Below are positions 1 through 13,500 of a stretch of 64,000 bases of DNA, piece by piece; positions within the stretch are counted from its first letter, which is position 1; each line of letters starts with the position of its first letter. A program made the translations under genes and the position numbers. The stretch is from Mya arenaria. Lineage: Eukaryota; Mollusca; Bivalvia; Myida; Myidae. The notes beneath the pieces were generated by a model. The model was not told where the DNA came from. It searched no databases and saw nothing but the letters and a program-made list of their open reading frames with translations. The DNA is taken from NCBI RefSeq assembly GCF_026914265.1, contig NC_069129.1, positions 15,425,571 through 15,489,570 on the forward strand, written 5' to 3'.

Positions 1-22
1 GCGGTTTCAACTGACTGGTGCA
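1..22. repeat. Right end of a Harbinger-like MITE
   Basis: The first 22 bases end in CTGACTGGTGCA followed by TAA. This matches the right terminus of the complete MITE at 58595-58907 (TTGACTGGTGCA followed by TTA). Only the end is in the window; the rest lies to the left. Confidence 0.55.
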
Positions 23-841
23 TAACCTTAGCCACAGGTGCAAGTCACATAATCAATAATCGCCTTATATATGGGATAAGTGTATTAAGATATTCTTATT
101 AAAATTGTTTGTGTCAAGTAGATCTACCTGTGTTCTTAGCTGATACATATTCAACAAGCCACACAAAAATGCAATAGAATAAAATATATATGACTTACCA
201 TGGAAGTTAGGGATATATCCATTTGGAAAAAATTAGTGTCATTCAGTCATTCTGATTCATCGTTCTGCAAAGCTCGATGATTTTGTTTATCTTCTATGAA
301 AACCAAATAATTCGTCTGACACATTCGTAATTTTCCAGCATGATACATGTACCCTGGTATTGATTATTGTAATTGTATGTTTGTGTTAAACCGGTTTAAA
401 GTCAGATTCAAGTACCAATAATTAAACAATTTTAAGCAAGATCATCTTTTTAACGTTACAACTCTTTAACGTCACGTATAATTTTCATTCCTGCAGTATT
501 TTTAAAGACGGTTAAAAAAGGAAGATTTTTTTTTAAAAAGGTTACATTACACTATTTCATAAGTTTCGAAATTAGTTAAATTACCTTTAACAATATCATT
601 TACATAACTAACATGGTTGTTATATTAAACATATAAGATACATATGTAGTAACATTCGTTTTTGCTTTAAATGAAACGCAATAATCACGTTTAAATCATA
701 AATAGTCAAAACAGGTTTTGCTGGGTTTTTCTCCCGTAAAAAAACATTCATAAAATTTCTATTGTTCTTTAAATAAAAAGCAAGTATTTCAAAATCCTTA
801 AACAAGTGATAATTAACATCATAACAATAATATACTAGCTT

Positions 842-1160
842 AGAAGTGGGGTTTTTACGGATTTTGCATTATCGGTAAAATCTTAGAGTTTTATCCCGCA
901 GGAGAAAAAACCCGTACTGAAAAGCGGGTTTTTTTTGTTTCGCGTTATTTCACTTCCGGTGTCAAAGCATAATGCTCCTTTTGATATAAGATGTTGTTTT
1001 GAGCTAAAATAACTTGAATCGTGTATAATTGAAACCCCGCGGGATTTTTCCCCAGCTTTTGAAAAACGGGAGAAAAATCCCGCGGGATAGTGAAAAACCC
1101 CGTGTTTTTCTGCGAAAACCCCGCTGGGGCCCGAAGTTGGCGGGTCAATTAGACAAATTT
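842..1160. repeat. Hairpin-rich GC island, possible small foldback element
   Basis: An otherwise AT-rich flank holds several CCCGCGGG and AAAACCCCG-type blocks. Positions 1036-1050 and 1072-1086 are perfect 15-base inverted arms (CCCGCGGGATTTTTC and its complement) around a 21-base loop. No target duplication was identified and no gene is seen. Bases 23-841 hold nothing recognisable. Confidence 0.4.
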
Positions 1161-1356
1161 CCAAAAACATTTCGCAAACAAAAAACACCAAAATCATACC
1201 TTAATGAAGCCTTCTAACTAAAGTATAGGCCAGTATTCGATTACACCGTATTTAAAGGGTACTTGAGTTTGCGAAATCTAGGATTTGCAAACACAAATTG
1301 GAGGTCGTTTTAACTAAAACTTTAAAAAAGAAACTCTTGTTAGCCCATAAGTTTTA

Positions 1357-1525
1357 TTAATTTCCCATAGAAGAACAAGAATAGTTTGCTAACCTATCAT
1401 GTTGACTAAGAGCTGCAATAAGAGACAGAACTCCTTCAGAAACTGAGTGATCTGAAGCCTTCGACAGGAACGAGACAACCTTTTGAACAAGGCCATGTCC
1501 TGGGTACATCAGGTACTTAAACAGT
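1357..1525 (-). CDS. TDRD12: TDRD12-like terminal exon (ARM-like helices, stop)
   Basis: Fifty-five residues, from LFKYLMYPGHGLVQKVVSFL to the C-terminus SCSSMGN, then TAA. The acceptor is ...ttcacag. Phase matches the preceding exon (GG|A). The segment LVQKVVSFLSKASD / EGVLSLIAALSQ has the two-helix pattern of an armadillo/HEAT repeat. This is inferred from hydrophobic spacing. Confidence 0.75.
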
Positions 1526-4500
1526 CTGTGAATGTAAAATTTCATTATGTTCCAGTTAATTGAATCAACAAAAACTAAAACATCAACACTAACAGTAATT
1601 TGTGTATTTCAAGGCGGCACATGTACAAACGTTTCAAGCAAGAACTCCTGCAAAATATTTTCAATCATGTACTGACCAATAATTAAGCAGGATAAAGTAA
1701 GCTTTCACAAAAACAGCAAGGATAGCGTTGGATATGGAACCCACCAACTGTTGTTAAAGAAAGGTGTTATTTAACTCTTTGAAAATATAATCATGTCTTA
1801 ATCTAAAAGCAATGAACTTTACCCGTCTGATCCTGAGGTCAGAGAAGCAAACGCCTGGCACACAGCTCCCTGCACCTGTAAATATATGGCTTCATACAGA
1901 TGTGTGCATGGTGATGACATATAAAACAAATGGAAATATGAGACTTACAGGGATCTAGTTTAATTATTTTGCCAGTTTGCTAGTGCCATTTTTACAACAA
2001 GCAGAAATGGTGGGTTCCTCTAGCAATTATTTAAAGGTTGTTTTACTTCCAGTAAGTTGACAAATCAATAATTTGATATATTGTTGCATTATGTACAACT
2101 GTTTATCATTTGAATACAGCGACAAGCCTCTACACGCGGTCACATTATTGTTGTTTTATAAACTACCTTAAAGGAGTTTTAAAAGAGAAAAGGACAGTTT
2201 TGAGCCAATACGTCGATTTGCTTCACATTGGTAAAAATATTCGAGTGCCAGGAATTTCTGCTCGCATTTTTTTTATTCTACTTGCGTTTTGAAATTAGCA
2301 ACCGTAAAATTCCATCCCTGACTTATATGTAACAAGCGTGCACAAGTTGATATCAAATAAAGATGAAAATATGCGACTCACATGGTACAATAATGCAAAG
2401 TTTTGTGACAAATAATGAATATAGGAGACTAATAAAATTAACTAGACATTTTGAACTTCATACAATGTAATGAATGTTGTGCTTGTTGTGACAAGTAAAG
2501 CCCGTAATTTTGATATAATATGTTATATGTTTGCTCCAGTATTCAACTCGTTGTACAGCAACCATATTCGGTGAAAACAATGTAAACATCAAATGACAAG
2601 AGCAACTAATATCATAATGCTAGCTTTTTAAATTAAAAAAAATCAATTCTACTACTTTTAACTAGTGTTCGGATTGAATGTATCTAAAACAGCTTCCCAT
2701 ATGGCACAAAACAAGACAATTGGTTGACCAATAATGAACAATTTTGTTTAAAGTTTTGATTGTTTATAGACCCTTGTTAGCACATCTAATGATACTGCTT
2801 CTTTATTTTCAAACCTGCTGACACATGGTGGATTCCAGTAGTTCAAATAGAACATCAGTTGAGTCCTGACCTCTAAAGGCTTCCTGCAGTCTGAAGCAAA
2901 AGATAAACAAAATATGTTATGTTAACACATGTATGCTGAAACAGATTAAACATATAGGCTGAAGTAGAAAAGGTTCACTGGCTTCCAACCTAGGTGACCC
3001 GGGTAAAAATCCCGTCCTGGTCACATTTGAATTTGGTATGTGGTCATAAAGCCGGACAGGTGGGTTTTTTCGGAACTCCGGTCACAGAGACGCAGAGAAA
3101 TGAAATTCTGGAATCTTCTAGAGACCTATCATGCACAAAATTTCGAATTTTGTCCACAACCAACTTACATTGATAATTAGATATTTGCACATGAAAAAAC
3201 TACACCGACCCTTTCAATTTAATAAATATGATAATATCAAACATCATTATAGGCAGAAAATACAATGTCATGTAGAAAGGGTGAATAACGTGAATTTGAA
3301 ATAAGTATCAGAGATGATACTTTTCACCTAGAAATTACACAAGTTCTAGGTTTCATATATTACCTGACTGAGATATTAGCAGCCTGGGTGATAAAGTCTG
3401 CAGCCTGGCGCTGGTGAATTGAACAAGAATTCTGGAAATAAACAACAGCATAGTGATTAGTCATTGCAGTTTTTAAAATCAAATTCTATACTTCTTCAAA
3501 AAATGAATTTGTACAATAGTATACATGTAGTTTTGCTGTGGACACATCAAATTATTTTTTTCTTTTACAGATTTTCAAGGGGAAAATGGGTGAATGAGCT
3601 AAAATTATAATTCCATTTCTATTTCAAAGATCAACGTCAGTGGCAAAAGCGATTTTGATGAAATTAAAAAACGCATTCTGAAGTTGTATATACATATTAC
3701 CAATACATTTTTAATGAATAACACATTTTGCTTTGATGTGTTCAAGTTTTGTGAGCATATTGCCATTATTTATACAGGTTCTGCATGAAAATAAATCACT
3801 TGTAATGAAACGAGTATCGAGTACAATAGAAAATCTTGATGTGTTCATTTTAACAAGGGATGCCACTCTCTTACACAAAATCGGTTAACGTAACAAATTT
3901 TGCTTAGAAAACTAACAAACACTCCCAAAATTCGAATTGTATTTAACATATTTCATAAAACTTCAATAATCTGTCTCTATAGTGTAGTGGGTCTGGTCTT
4001 AACTACAATTATCGGGCATCCTGCTTCGATGCATTCTGTTTTTCAAACCTTTTTTGGTATGGTTCATTATAAACAAATTTACTTTTTTTGTGAAGTATTA
4101 TGATATTAATATATTTTAATGAAATCTTCAATATAACAGGTTATTGAATGTAAAACTGGATAACAAATATTTAATATGCTTTTACATGGATAACATGCTA
4201 AGATAACTTTCTTAACGTGGTGTGCATCTTTTTTCAATTTTGATTTGCAATTATTTTCATGAAGTATGTGTTTTTGTGCTATTTTTTAATAGACAGACAA
4301 AGGTTATGGAAATTTACTTACTGTTGCATAAAGCATGACTATAGCATATAAAGAATGTATTCCTAAACTTTTGATTATTGTCCGATAGAAAATTGAAATA
4401 CTTGGTCCGATTAGATTTCGCTTTTCGATAGCAAATGGAGTCCGATTTTCAAACATTACAAATCGCCATAGCAGTAGTTTAACATGAAATTTGAAATTGA

Positions 4501-7500
4501 AAGTACTATTTTCTCATGGTACTATTTTGCTGTAGAGTAAGGTGATAATCAAACAAAAATAATGAAACCTCACCATTTCCAGGCAATAAGTTGAAAGTTG
4601 AACAATGTTCTCTTCCAAAAGGATGTCACACATTCTACAATAGAATGAAGATATTGATTGAACAGTTTAGAAACAATCTAACACTAATTTCTAAATATTC
4701 CCGGAGACAAGATATATTTTTGGAAAAACTACAATGCTCTTATCCAACTGCTTAAAAGTTATATTGTACGCATTCATAAGTGCATGTTGTCAGCTAACAG
4801 GCACAATAGCAAGTACAATTCATACATTGTTTTATGTACTCTGTATGCAATCAACAATGGATTACCTGTCACCCGCTTTGACATAACACAGTAGACACTC
4901 AAAGATGGTTTTGTGGATTTCCGGCTGTGTTACCCTGCCCACCATCTTAACCAAGCTCACAAGTCCTTCTTTTGCAACTGACTCCTGAGTTGTGCTTAAA
5001 CTGAAATACACATGATGTACATAGGTATTTATGAAAGATAATCTACCTCATTGTCTACTTCATTGATTGGATCAACTAACTCTGCAGCTCACTTGGAAAC
5101 AATGTCACAAAATATGTATTTCATTTCGTAAAGGTATGGCCAAGTTTAAAGTCTTTGTAAAACATTGCCATTTCAAAATAGATAATGCCACCAGGGCAAC
5201 CAGATACCTCAAAATATTATCTTCAATCAAACAGATACGCAAAAACTGCTTTATTATTATCACTATATGTTCACAAAATTTCCGCAAAATGGTTGCATCG
5301 TTTTAACAAGCTTTTCAACAAACTAACGTTAGAGATCAAACACAAACGTTTGACACCACTGACAAAGACTGTTATCCAGACTTAGCAGGTGAAACGAAAA
5401 TTGGAGAACTTACCTTCCAAGACATTCTGAAAGGATGTTGTGGAGCTCTTCGGCAAGTTTGGTAGCCTTACATAGGTCCTTAAACACACATTTATAGACA
5501 TACGTTAACAAAACTTACAAAATATACTTTTCTTGCCTGCATCATATTGCATTTAACTAATTACAGTCTCCAGATGTGATTTAAAACAAAATACTAGCTT
5601 TCTTGGGATTCAACAAGTAATGTTTGGTAGAAGACATATAATAAAGTGAAAACTATGAAAGTATATGCAGTACTTCAACTCTTCTTTCTTGAAATTACCC
5701 TAAATAACCAGTTTTACCTTTTCCCAATACACAGCAGAACAGAGGCCGGGAATCTTATGGAGTCTTGAAGGGAACACTCTCTTTCCTGGGGTGGACCGGG
5801 GTAACAAGAACTGTAGACAAAAAAGAATGTAAACTTTAATAGGGAACAGGGGTTGTGTGTATAACTCAAATTGTAAATTTGAACACAAACATTGTTGAGC
5901 AGTGTAAATTGTACTATTTGGCACAAATTTACCAACAATTCAGAATACATCTTATTTTTTCAGCCAATTAAATTGCATAAAGACAATCATTAAGTACTAG
6001 CTAAATCATAAAGGATGTTAACTCTCGCAGGTGTTGGAAGTCCCCCCTTCTGACACTCATACGATGCACCCTAAGTGCAGATAGATTTTTTTTCATTTTG
6101 GCAATTAGTACTTTGTAATTAGTAATTGCGAAAAGTTTAGAAACAAGAGCTGTCACAGAGACAGCGCGCTCGACTATTCCGCCGCTTTTCAGTGTAAGGA
6201 TTGACTTGAAAGTGGTTACATGCAAAACCTTAACCAGAATATCTATGTCAAATAAAAAAGGGGCTATTATTTGAATTTAATGCAAACTAGAGTTATCTTA
6301 CTTGGTTATCTAAGTAGATTGGATGGTTGAATACCATTTTATAAAGTCTCCATGCAATACATCCAGTAGTTGCTGAGACATTAACCTATGTGTGCTTACA
6401 TGCAAAACCTTAACCAGAATTTCTAAGTCAAATAATAAAGGCCCATAATTTGCATTATATTCAAAAAGTGTTACCTTACTTCATTAATTTAGTAGGTTAT
6501 ATAGTTGGGAATACATATGTAAAGTTTCAATGCAATACATGATATATTTGCTGAGATATTGACTTAAATGTGGCTACATGCAAAACCTTAACCATAATTT
6601 CTAAGTCGAATAATAAAGGGCAATTATTTTGCATTGAATGCAAACTAGAGTTATCTAACTTGATTAATTTAGTATATTGGATGGTTGAGTACCATTGTAT
6701 AAAGTTTCAATGCAATACCTCAAGTAGTTGCTGAGATATTAACCTATGTGTGCTTACACGCAAAACCTTAACCAGAATTTCTTAGTCGAATAATAAAGGG
6801 CAATTATTTGCATTAAATGCAAACTAGAGTTATCTAACCTGGTTAATTAAGTAGGTTGGATGGTTGGGTACCATTATATCGAGAATCAATGCAATACCTC
6901 AAGTAGTTGCTGAGATATTAACCAATGTGTGCTTGCACTCAAAACCTTAACCAGAATTTCTAAGTCGAATAATAAAGGGCAATTATTTGCATTAAATGCA
7001 AACTAGATTTATCTAACTTGGTTAATTAAGTAGGTTGGATGGTTGAGTACCATTGTATCGAGTCTCAATGCAATACCTCAAGCAGTTGCTGAGATATTAA
7101 CCTATGTGTGCTTGCACGCAAAACCTTAACCAGAATTTCTAAGTCAAATAATAAAGGCTTATTATGCATTAAATGCAAACTAGAGTTATCTTACTTGGTA
7201 CATATAGTAGGTTGGATGGTTGAGTACCATTGTATCAAGTCTCAATGCAATACCTCAAGTAGTTGCTGAGATATTAACCTATGTGTGCTTGCACACAAAA
7301 CCTTAACCAAGGGGTGACGCCGACGCATGGGTGAGTAGTATAGCTCTCCTTATTCTTCGAGTCGAGCTAAAAATCAAATTTGCTTTAAAAGTTTCTCAAA
7401 ATAGAGCAAAATTTTATTATATATTCCAAGGACGAACACAAAGGCCTACACTACCAGCTATTAAAACATGAGAAAATAAGCAATGATATTACAAAACAAG

Positions 7501-10500
7501 AGCTGTCACAGTGACGAGCGCTCGACTATTCCGCCACTTTTCGGTGTATGGATTGAAAAGTTTTGGCAAAACATGCATGGATTACTGTTAGATAAGATTT
7601 CAATGCAATACATGGTATGGCCAAGTTTAAAGTCTTTGTAAAACATTGCCATTTCAAAATAGATAATGCCACCAGGGCAACCAGATACCTCAAAATATTA
7701 TCTTCAATCAAACAGATACGCAAAAACTGCTTTATTATTATCACTATATGTTCACAAAATTTCCGCAAAATGGTTGCATCGTTTTAACAAGCTTTTCAAC
7801 AAACTAACGTTAGAGATCAAACACAAACGTTTGACACCACTGACAAAGACTGTTATCCAGACTTAGCAGGTGAAACGAAAATTGGAGAACTTACCTTCCA
7901 AGACATTCTGAAAGGATGTTGTGGAGCTCTTCGGCAAGTTTGGTAGCCTTACATAGGTCCTTAAACACACATTTATAGACATACGTTAACAAAACTTACA
8001 AAATATACTTTTCTTGCCTGCATCATATTGCATTTAACTAATTACAGTCTCCAGATGTGATTTAAAACAAAATACTAGCTTTCTTGGGATTCAACAAGTA
8101 ATGTTTGGTAGAAGACATATAATAAAGTGAAAACTATGAAAGTATATGCAGTACTTCAACTCTTCTTTCTTGAAATTACCCTAAATAACCAGTTTTACCT
8201 TTTCCCAATACACAGCAAAACAGAGGCCGGGAATCTTATGGAGTCTTGAAGGGAACACTCTCTTTCCCGGGGTGGACCGGGGTAACAAGAACTGTAGACA
8301 AAAAAGAATGTAAACTTTAATAGGGAACAGGGGTTGTGTGTATAACTCAAATTGTAAATTTGAACACAAACATTGTTGAGCAGTGTAAATTGTACTATTT
8401 GGCACAAATTTACCAACAATTCAGAATACATCTTATTTTTTCAGCCAATTAAATTGCATAAAGACAATCATTAAGTACTAGCTAAATCATAAAGGATGTT
8501 AACTCTCGCAGGTGTTGGAAGTCCCCCCTTCTGACACTCATACGATGCACCCTAAGTGCAGATAGATTTTTTTTCATTTTGGCAATTAGTACTTTGTAAT
8601 TAGTAATTGCGAAAAGTTTAGAAACAAGAGCTGTCACAGAGACAGCGCGCTCGACTATTCCGCCGCTTTTCAGTGTAAGGATTGACTTGAAAGTGGTTAC
8701 ATGCAAAACCTTAACCAGAATATCTATGTCAAATAAAAAAGGGGCTATTATTTGAATTTAATGCAAACTAGAGTTATCTTACTTGGTTATCTAAGTAGAT
8801 TGGATGGTTGAATACCATTTTATAAAGTCTCCATGCAATACATCCAGTAGTTGCTGAGACATTAACCTATGTGTGCTTACATGCAAAACCTTAACCAGAA
8901 TTTCTAAGTCAAATAATAAAGGCCCATAATTTGCATTATATTCAAAAAGTGTTACCTTACTTCATTAATTTAGTAGGTTATATAGTTGGGAATACATATG
9001 TAAAGTTTCAATGCAATACATGATATATTTGCTGAGATATTGACTTAAATGTGGCTACATGCAAAACCTTAACCATAATTTCTAAGTCGAATAATAAAGG
9101 GCAATTATTTTGCATTGAATGCAAACTAGAGTTATCTAACTTGATTAATTTAGTATATTGGATGGTTGAGTACCATTGTATAAAGTTTCAATGCAATACC
9201 TCAAGTAGTTGCTGAGATATTAACCTATGTGTGCTTACACGCAAAACCTTAACCAGAATTTCTTAGTCGAATAATAAAGGGCAATTATTTGCATTAAATG
9301 CAAACTAGAGTTATCTAACCTGGTTAATTAAGTAGGTTGGATGGTTGGGTACCATTATATCGAGAATCAATGCAATACCTCAAGTAGTTGCTGAGATATT
9401 AACCAATGTGTGCTTGCACTCAAAAACTTAACCAGAATTTCTAAGTCGAATAATAAAGGGCAATTATTTGCATTAAATGCAAACTAGATTTATCTAACTT
9501 GGTTAATTAAGTAGGTTGGATAGTTGAGTACCATTGTATCGAGTCTCAATGCAATACCTCAAGCAGTTGCTGAGATATTAACCTATGTGTGCTTGCACGC
9601 AAAACCTTAACCAGAATTTCTAAGTCAAATAATAAAGGCTTATTATGCATTAAATGCAAACTAGAGTTATCTTACTTGGTAAATATAGTAGGTTGGATGG
9701 TTGAGTACCATTGTATCAAGTCTCAATGCAATACCTCAAGTAGTTGCTGAGATATTAACCTATGTGTGCTTGCACACAAAACCTTAACCAAGGGGTGACG
9801 CCGACGCTTGGGTGAGTAGTATAGCTCTCCTTATTCTTCGAGTCGAGCTAAAAATCAAATTTGCTTTAAAAGTTTCTCAAAATAGAGCAAAATTTTATTA
9901 TATATTCCAAGGACGAACACAAAGGCCTACACTACCAGCTATTAAAACATGAGAAAATAAGCAATGATATTACAAAACAAGAGCTGTCACAGTGACGAGC
10001 GCTCGACTATTCCGCCACTTTTCGGTGTATGGATTGAAAAGTTTTGGCAAAACATGCATGGATTACTGTTAGATAAGATTTCAATGCAATACATGATGTG
10101 CTGAGATATTTACATAAATTGAATGGAAAATATTTGAGGTGATACGCAAACTTTAACGTCAATTCTAAGTCGAAAAAGGGGCATAAGTTTGTCAAAATGC
10201 TTGATAGAGTTACCTCCTCTTGTGTACAGATTGGGGGTATGATGGTGAACAAGCATACAAAGTTTCCAAGCCAGATGTCAATGGACTTTGAAAATATATG
10301 AGGTGGTACGCAAACTTTAACATAAATTCTAAGTAGAAGAAGGGGCATAATTTTGTCAAAATACTTGATAGAGTTACCTCCTCCTGTGTACAGGTTGGGG
10401 GCATGAAGTTGAACAAGTGTGCAAAGTTTCAAAGCCAGATGTTAATGGACTTTGAAAATATTTGAGGTGGTACGCAAACTTTAACATAAATTCTAAGTTG

Positions 10501-13500
10501 AAAAAGGGGCATAATTTTGTCAAAATGCTTGATAGTGTTACCTCCTCCTGTGTACAGGGTGGGGGCATGATGTTGAACAAGTGTGCAAAGTTTCAAAGCC
10601 ATATGTCAATATTCGAGGTGGTACACAAACTCTTACAAAAACTTTATCATAACATAAAGCTGACGCCGACACCGACGCCGACACTCGGGTGACTAGGATA
10701 GCTTTTGTATTTTGTACATCCTGACATAAGCTTCGACACAATACGTTTCTTCCACTTGACATAAGCTTTCTCTTAGGCCAAAAAAATAAATACCTGTGTT
10801 TCCGGTAACATGGCGATTTTTTTTTTTTTTTACATTTTCCATATCATACAAATTTCTGTTGCATCAGATCAATTATGTTATATCTACGCGTTTCCTAATT
10901 TACAAAAAGTCTGATAAAACAGCAATGTCTGAAATCATTTCCTTACCTTCGACTAAAGTATTTTCCCGCCAATTTTGCCCATGAAATCTGGTGCTTTTTT
11001 GTATACAATGCTTGTTTATAAGTCGTGATCGGTTTTTAGGAAAAATCCAGCACTTCAATTTCAACAAATCTTTGATAATGTTTTAGCCAAACAGTCAATT
11101 ATCAACTAAATTTTTAATTTGCTTGAGGAAAATCACCGATTTTCTTGTCAGCTCGTGCTCTGACATCACAAATTGTACCGTTTGATCTGCAGCCGACACA
11201 TTCCAATAAATGTGTTAACTTTCACAGGTTTTTGTTTGGATTTCAGTTGATGGGAATTAAATAAGGCAAAATAAATAACAATTGATAATTGCAGATAAAT
11301 TAATATAACAATAAATGAAATGTGTACTGGAACCTGGCAGTTAGCCTGCATGAATTCGCAAAGCCTAATTGTAAGAAGCTTGCATGATATACGCAAAGCC
11401 CTATCATAATAATGTAAGTTTTAATTTGGACATGGATATGGATAAATAACACCGCAAACTATAATTCAAAATATTTTCATTAAAAAGACAACAAAATATG
11501 TTTCCCGTGATCAATCAGGTGTTTTGACCGTAAACATGCGTTTGCCAATTTTAAGATAACGGACAGGGTTTGCCGCTCTCCGCCATTTCGTTTTTCTTTC
11601 AGTCTCGGTAATACACAATCAGGAATGAAAGTACATTCTCCGGGGACATTGAAAGACAAACAACGAAAATAATAACGATATATTTGAAGAAATATATTTT
11701 TTTACGAAAGAATTTAAAAAAAAAAAATGTTTTTACTTTAATGTCTAAAAAAAGATAAGGGTCGGCGAGGAAAAAAATAGGGGGTCGGTCGGGTCACCGG
11801 AAACACAGGTATTTTTTTTTTGGCCTTAGTGTCTTTTGTACATTCTGACATAAGCTTTTTGCTGTGATTTTTGTAGTCTGACGTAAGCTTTCATACTGCG
11901 TATTTAGTACAGTCTAGCGTAAGTTTTCCCTCTTTGTAATTTGTAGTCCGACATAAGGTTTCTCACTGTGTATTTGGCAATCTGACATAACCTTTCTCAT
12001 AGCATTTTTTTGTAATCTGACATAACTTTCTCATAGCGTTTTTTGTAGTCTGACATTTACTTACTCACTGTGTATTTTTAAGTCTAATATAAGCTTTATC
12101 ACAATGTGTTTTGTAATCGGACAAAAGCTTCGACTGCATAATTACTACAGCCTGCATAAGCTTTTCACTGTGTTTTTTGCAATCTGACATAACCTTTCTT
12201 ACTGTGTATTCGGTAGACATTTGCTTTCTCATTGAGTAATTGTAGTCTGCCATTAGCTTTCTCGCTATGTATTTTGAAGTCTGATATAAGCTTTATCACA
12301 TTTTATTAAGTTTCCTGACATAAGCGTTTTTATTACATATTTAGTACAGCCTAACGTAAGCTTTCTCAGTGTGTATTTTGTAGTTCAACATAAGCTTTCT
12401 CCTGTTGTATTTTGTAATATGACAAACGATTTCTCAAGGTTCATTCTGTGCAGCCTAAAATAAACTTTCTCCTGGTTTATTTTGTAATCTGACAGAAGCT
12501 TGCTCACTTAGTTATTCGTAATCTGACATTAATTTTCTTACGGTGTATTTTGTACAGTCTGGTGTATGTTTGGCAAGCTGTCTCCACACTAGTTCCTGAC
12601 CAAGATCCCTCTGTGTTGTTCTAAGCTCTACCACAAACTTCTGGCGTCCAGCGTATTTGGTCTCTTCTTTGGTCTGTACTACCGTGGCAACAAGCGGTCG
12701 AAGGTCCTTTTCATTCACAAAGTGTGACATGTCCCACAATGCATCTCCTGCCCGAATTTCCCAGGTGTCTCCTGTTATAAGTAGTAGTTGATTTATGAAA
12801 TGTAAGCGAACCACTTCCATGAAAACTTCAAAAATAAACTTGGAAAAGTTAGGAAATATACGCTCACTAGGTAAGTTAAATGCAAGCTGTGTATGTATAT
12901 TTTAAGCATTCATCCCCTTTCATACATTTTAAGTTCATAACATACCTATTTTCTCTATGTTGGCCAGCTTGCATTCAATTGCCTGTAATGGGAGCTCAAA
13001 GAACTTGTCAACTGGAAATTCTCGCACCTTATCCCGTGGGACAAAGTCAAGGTCGCCATAGTCTGGGAAAAATATCTCTACTGTGTCATCCTTCACTGTC
13101 TGTATATGGCCCCGGTACCATCTGATACAGAATGATAAAACGTGTAAGTTTTCTAACATATTTCAATAAAACTTGCATCAGTGACAATTGATATAGGAAA
13201 GACATGTTCTATTTTCTAATAATTTTCAGAAATTTCCCATATAACTGGCCTTATTGCTATCTGATATAGGTAAGAAGAAAATCATGTAGCTTTTCATGTG
13301 ACTTTCATAATATTACCATATGAATGGCCACATTGCCATCTGATATAGGTAAGAAAAAAACACATGTAGTTGTTCAAAGGACTTTCAGAATATTTCCACA
13401 TAACTGGCCTCATTGCCATCTGATATAGGTACGACATATGTAGTTCATCATATGCCTTTCAGAACATATTGATTTAAATGGCCTCATTGCCATCTGATAT

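Larger units (their letters stand above)
5133..7613. repeat. Tandem segmental duplication, copy 1 (2,481 bp)
   Basis: Bases 5133-7613 recur at 7614-10094 at a constant offset of 2,481. Only a handful of substitutions were noticed by eye (for example one C/T change in the duplicated exon). The unit holds two TDRD12-like exons plus a complete Helitron-like element and the first 119 bp of a second. The junction at 7613/7614 cuts that second element, so the right edge of copy 1 is the new junction. A real recent duplication and an unmerged assembly haplotype are both possible. Confidence 0.9.
7614..10094. repeat. Tandem segmental duplication, copy 2
   Basis: Second copy of the 2,481-bp unit. Its right flank continues uninterrupted into the rest of a family A element, and the left flank of copy 1 is unique. 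The breakpoints share only one or two bases, so the duplication was not made by recombination between long repeats. Confidence 0.9.

Noticed and set aside
2955-3055. tRNA-like B box (GACCCGGGTAAAAATCCCGT) suggesting a SINE
   Set aside because: The A box is not convincing and the B box core is altered; too little to define an element.
5185-5385. Plus-strand ORF of 66 codons, repeated at 7666-7866
   Set aside because: Repeated only because of the segmental duplication; antisense to TDRD12 intron, no coding signature.
10007-10762. Minus-strand ORFs of 68-141 codons with PPTCTQEEVTLSSILTKLCP repeats
   Set aside because: They follow the ~165-bp tandem core of a non-autonomous element and appear in shifted frames along it.
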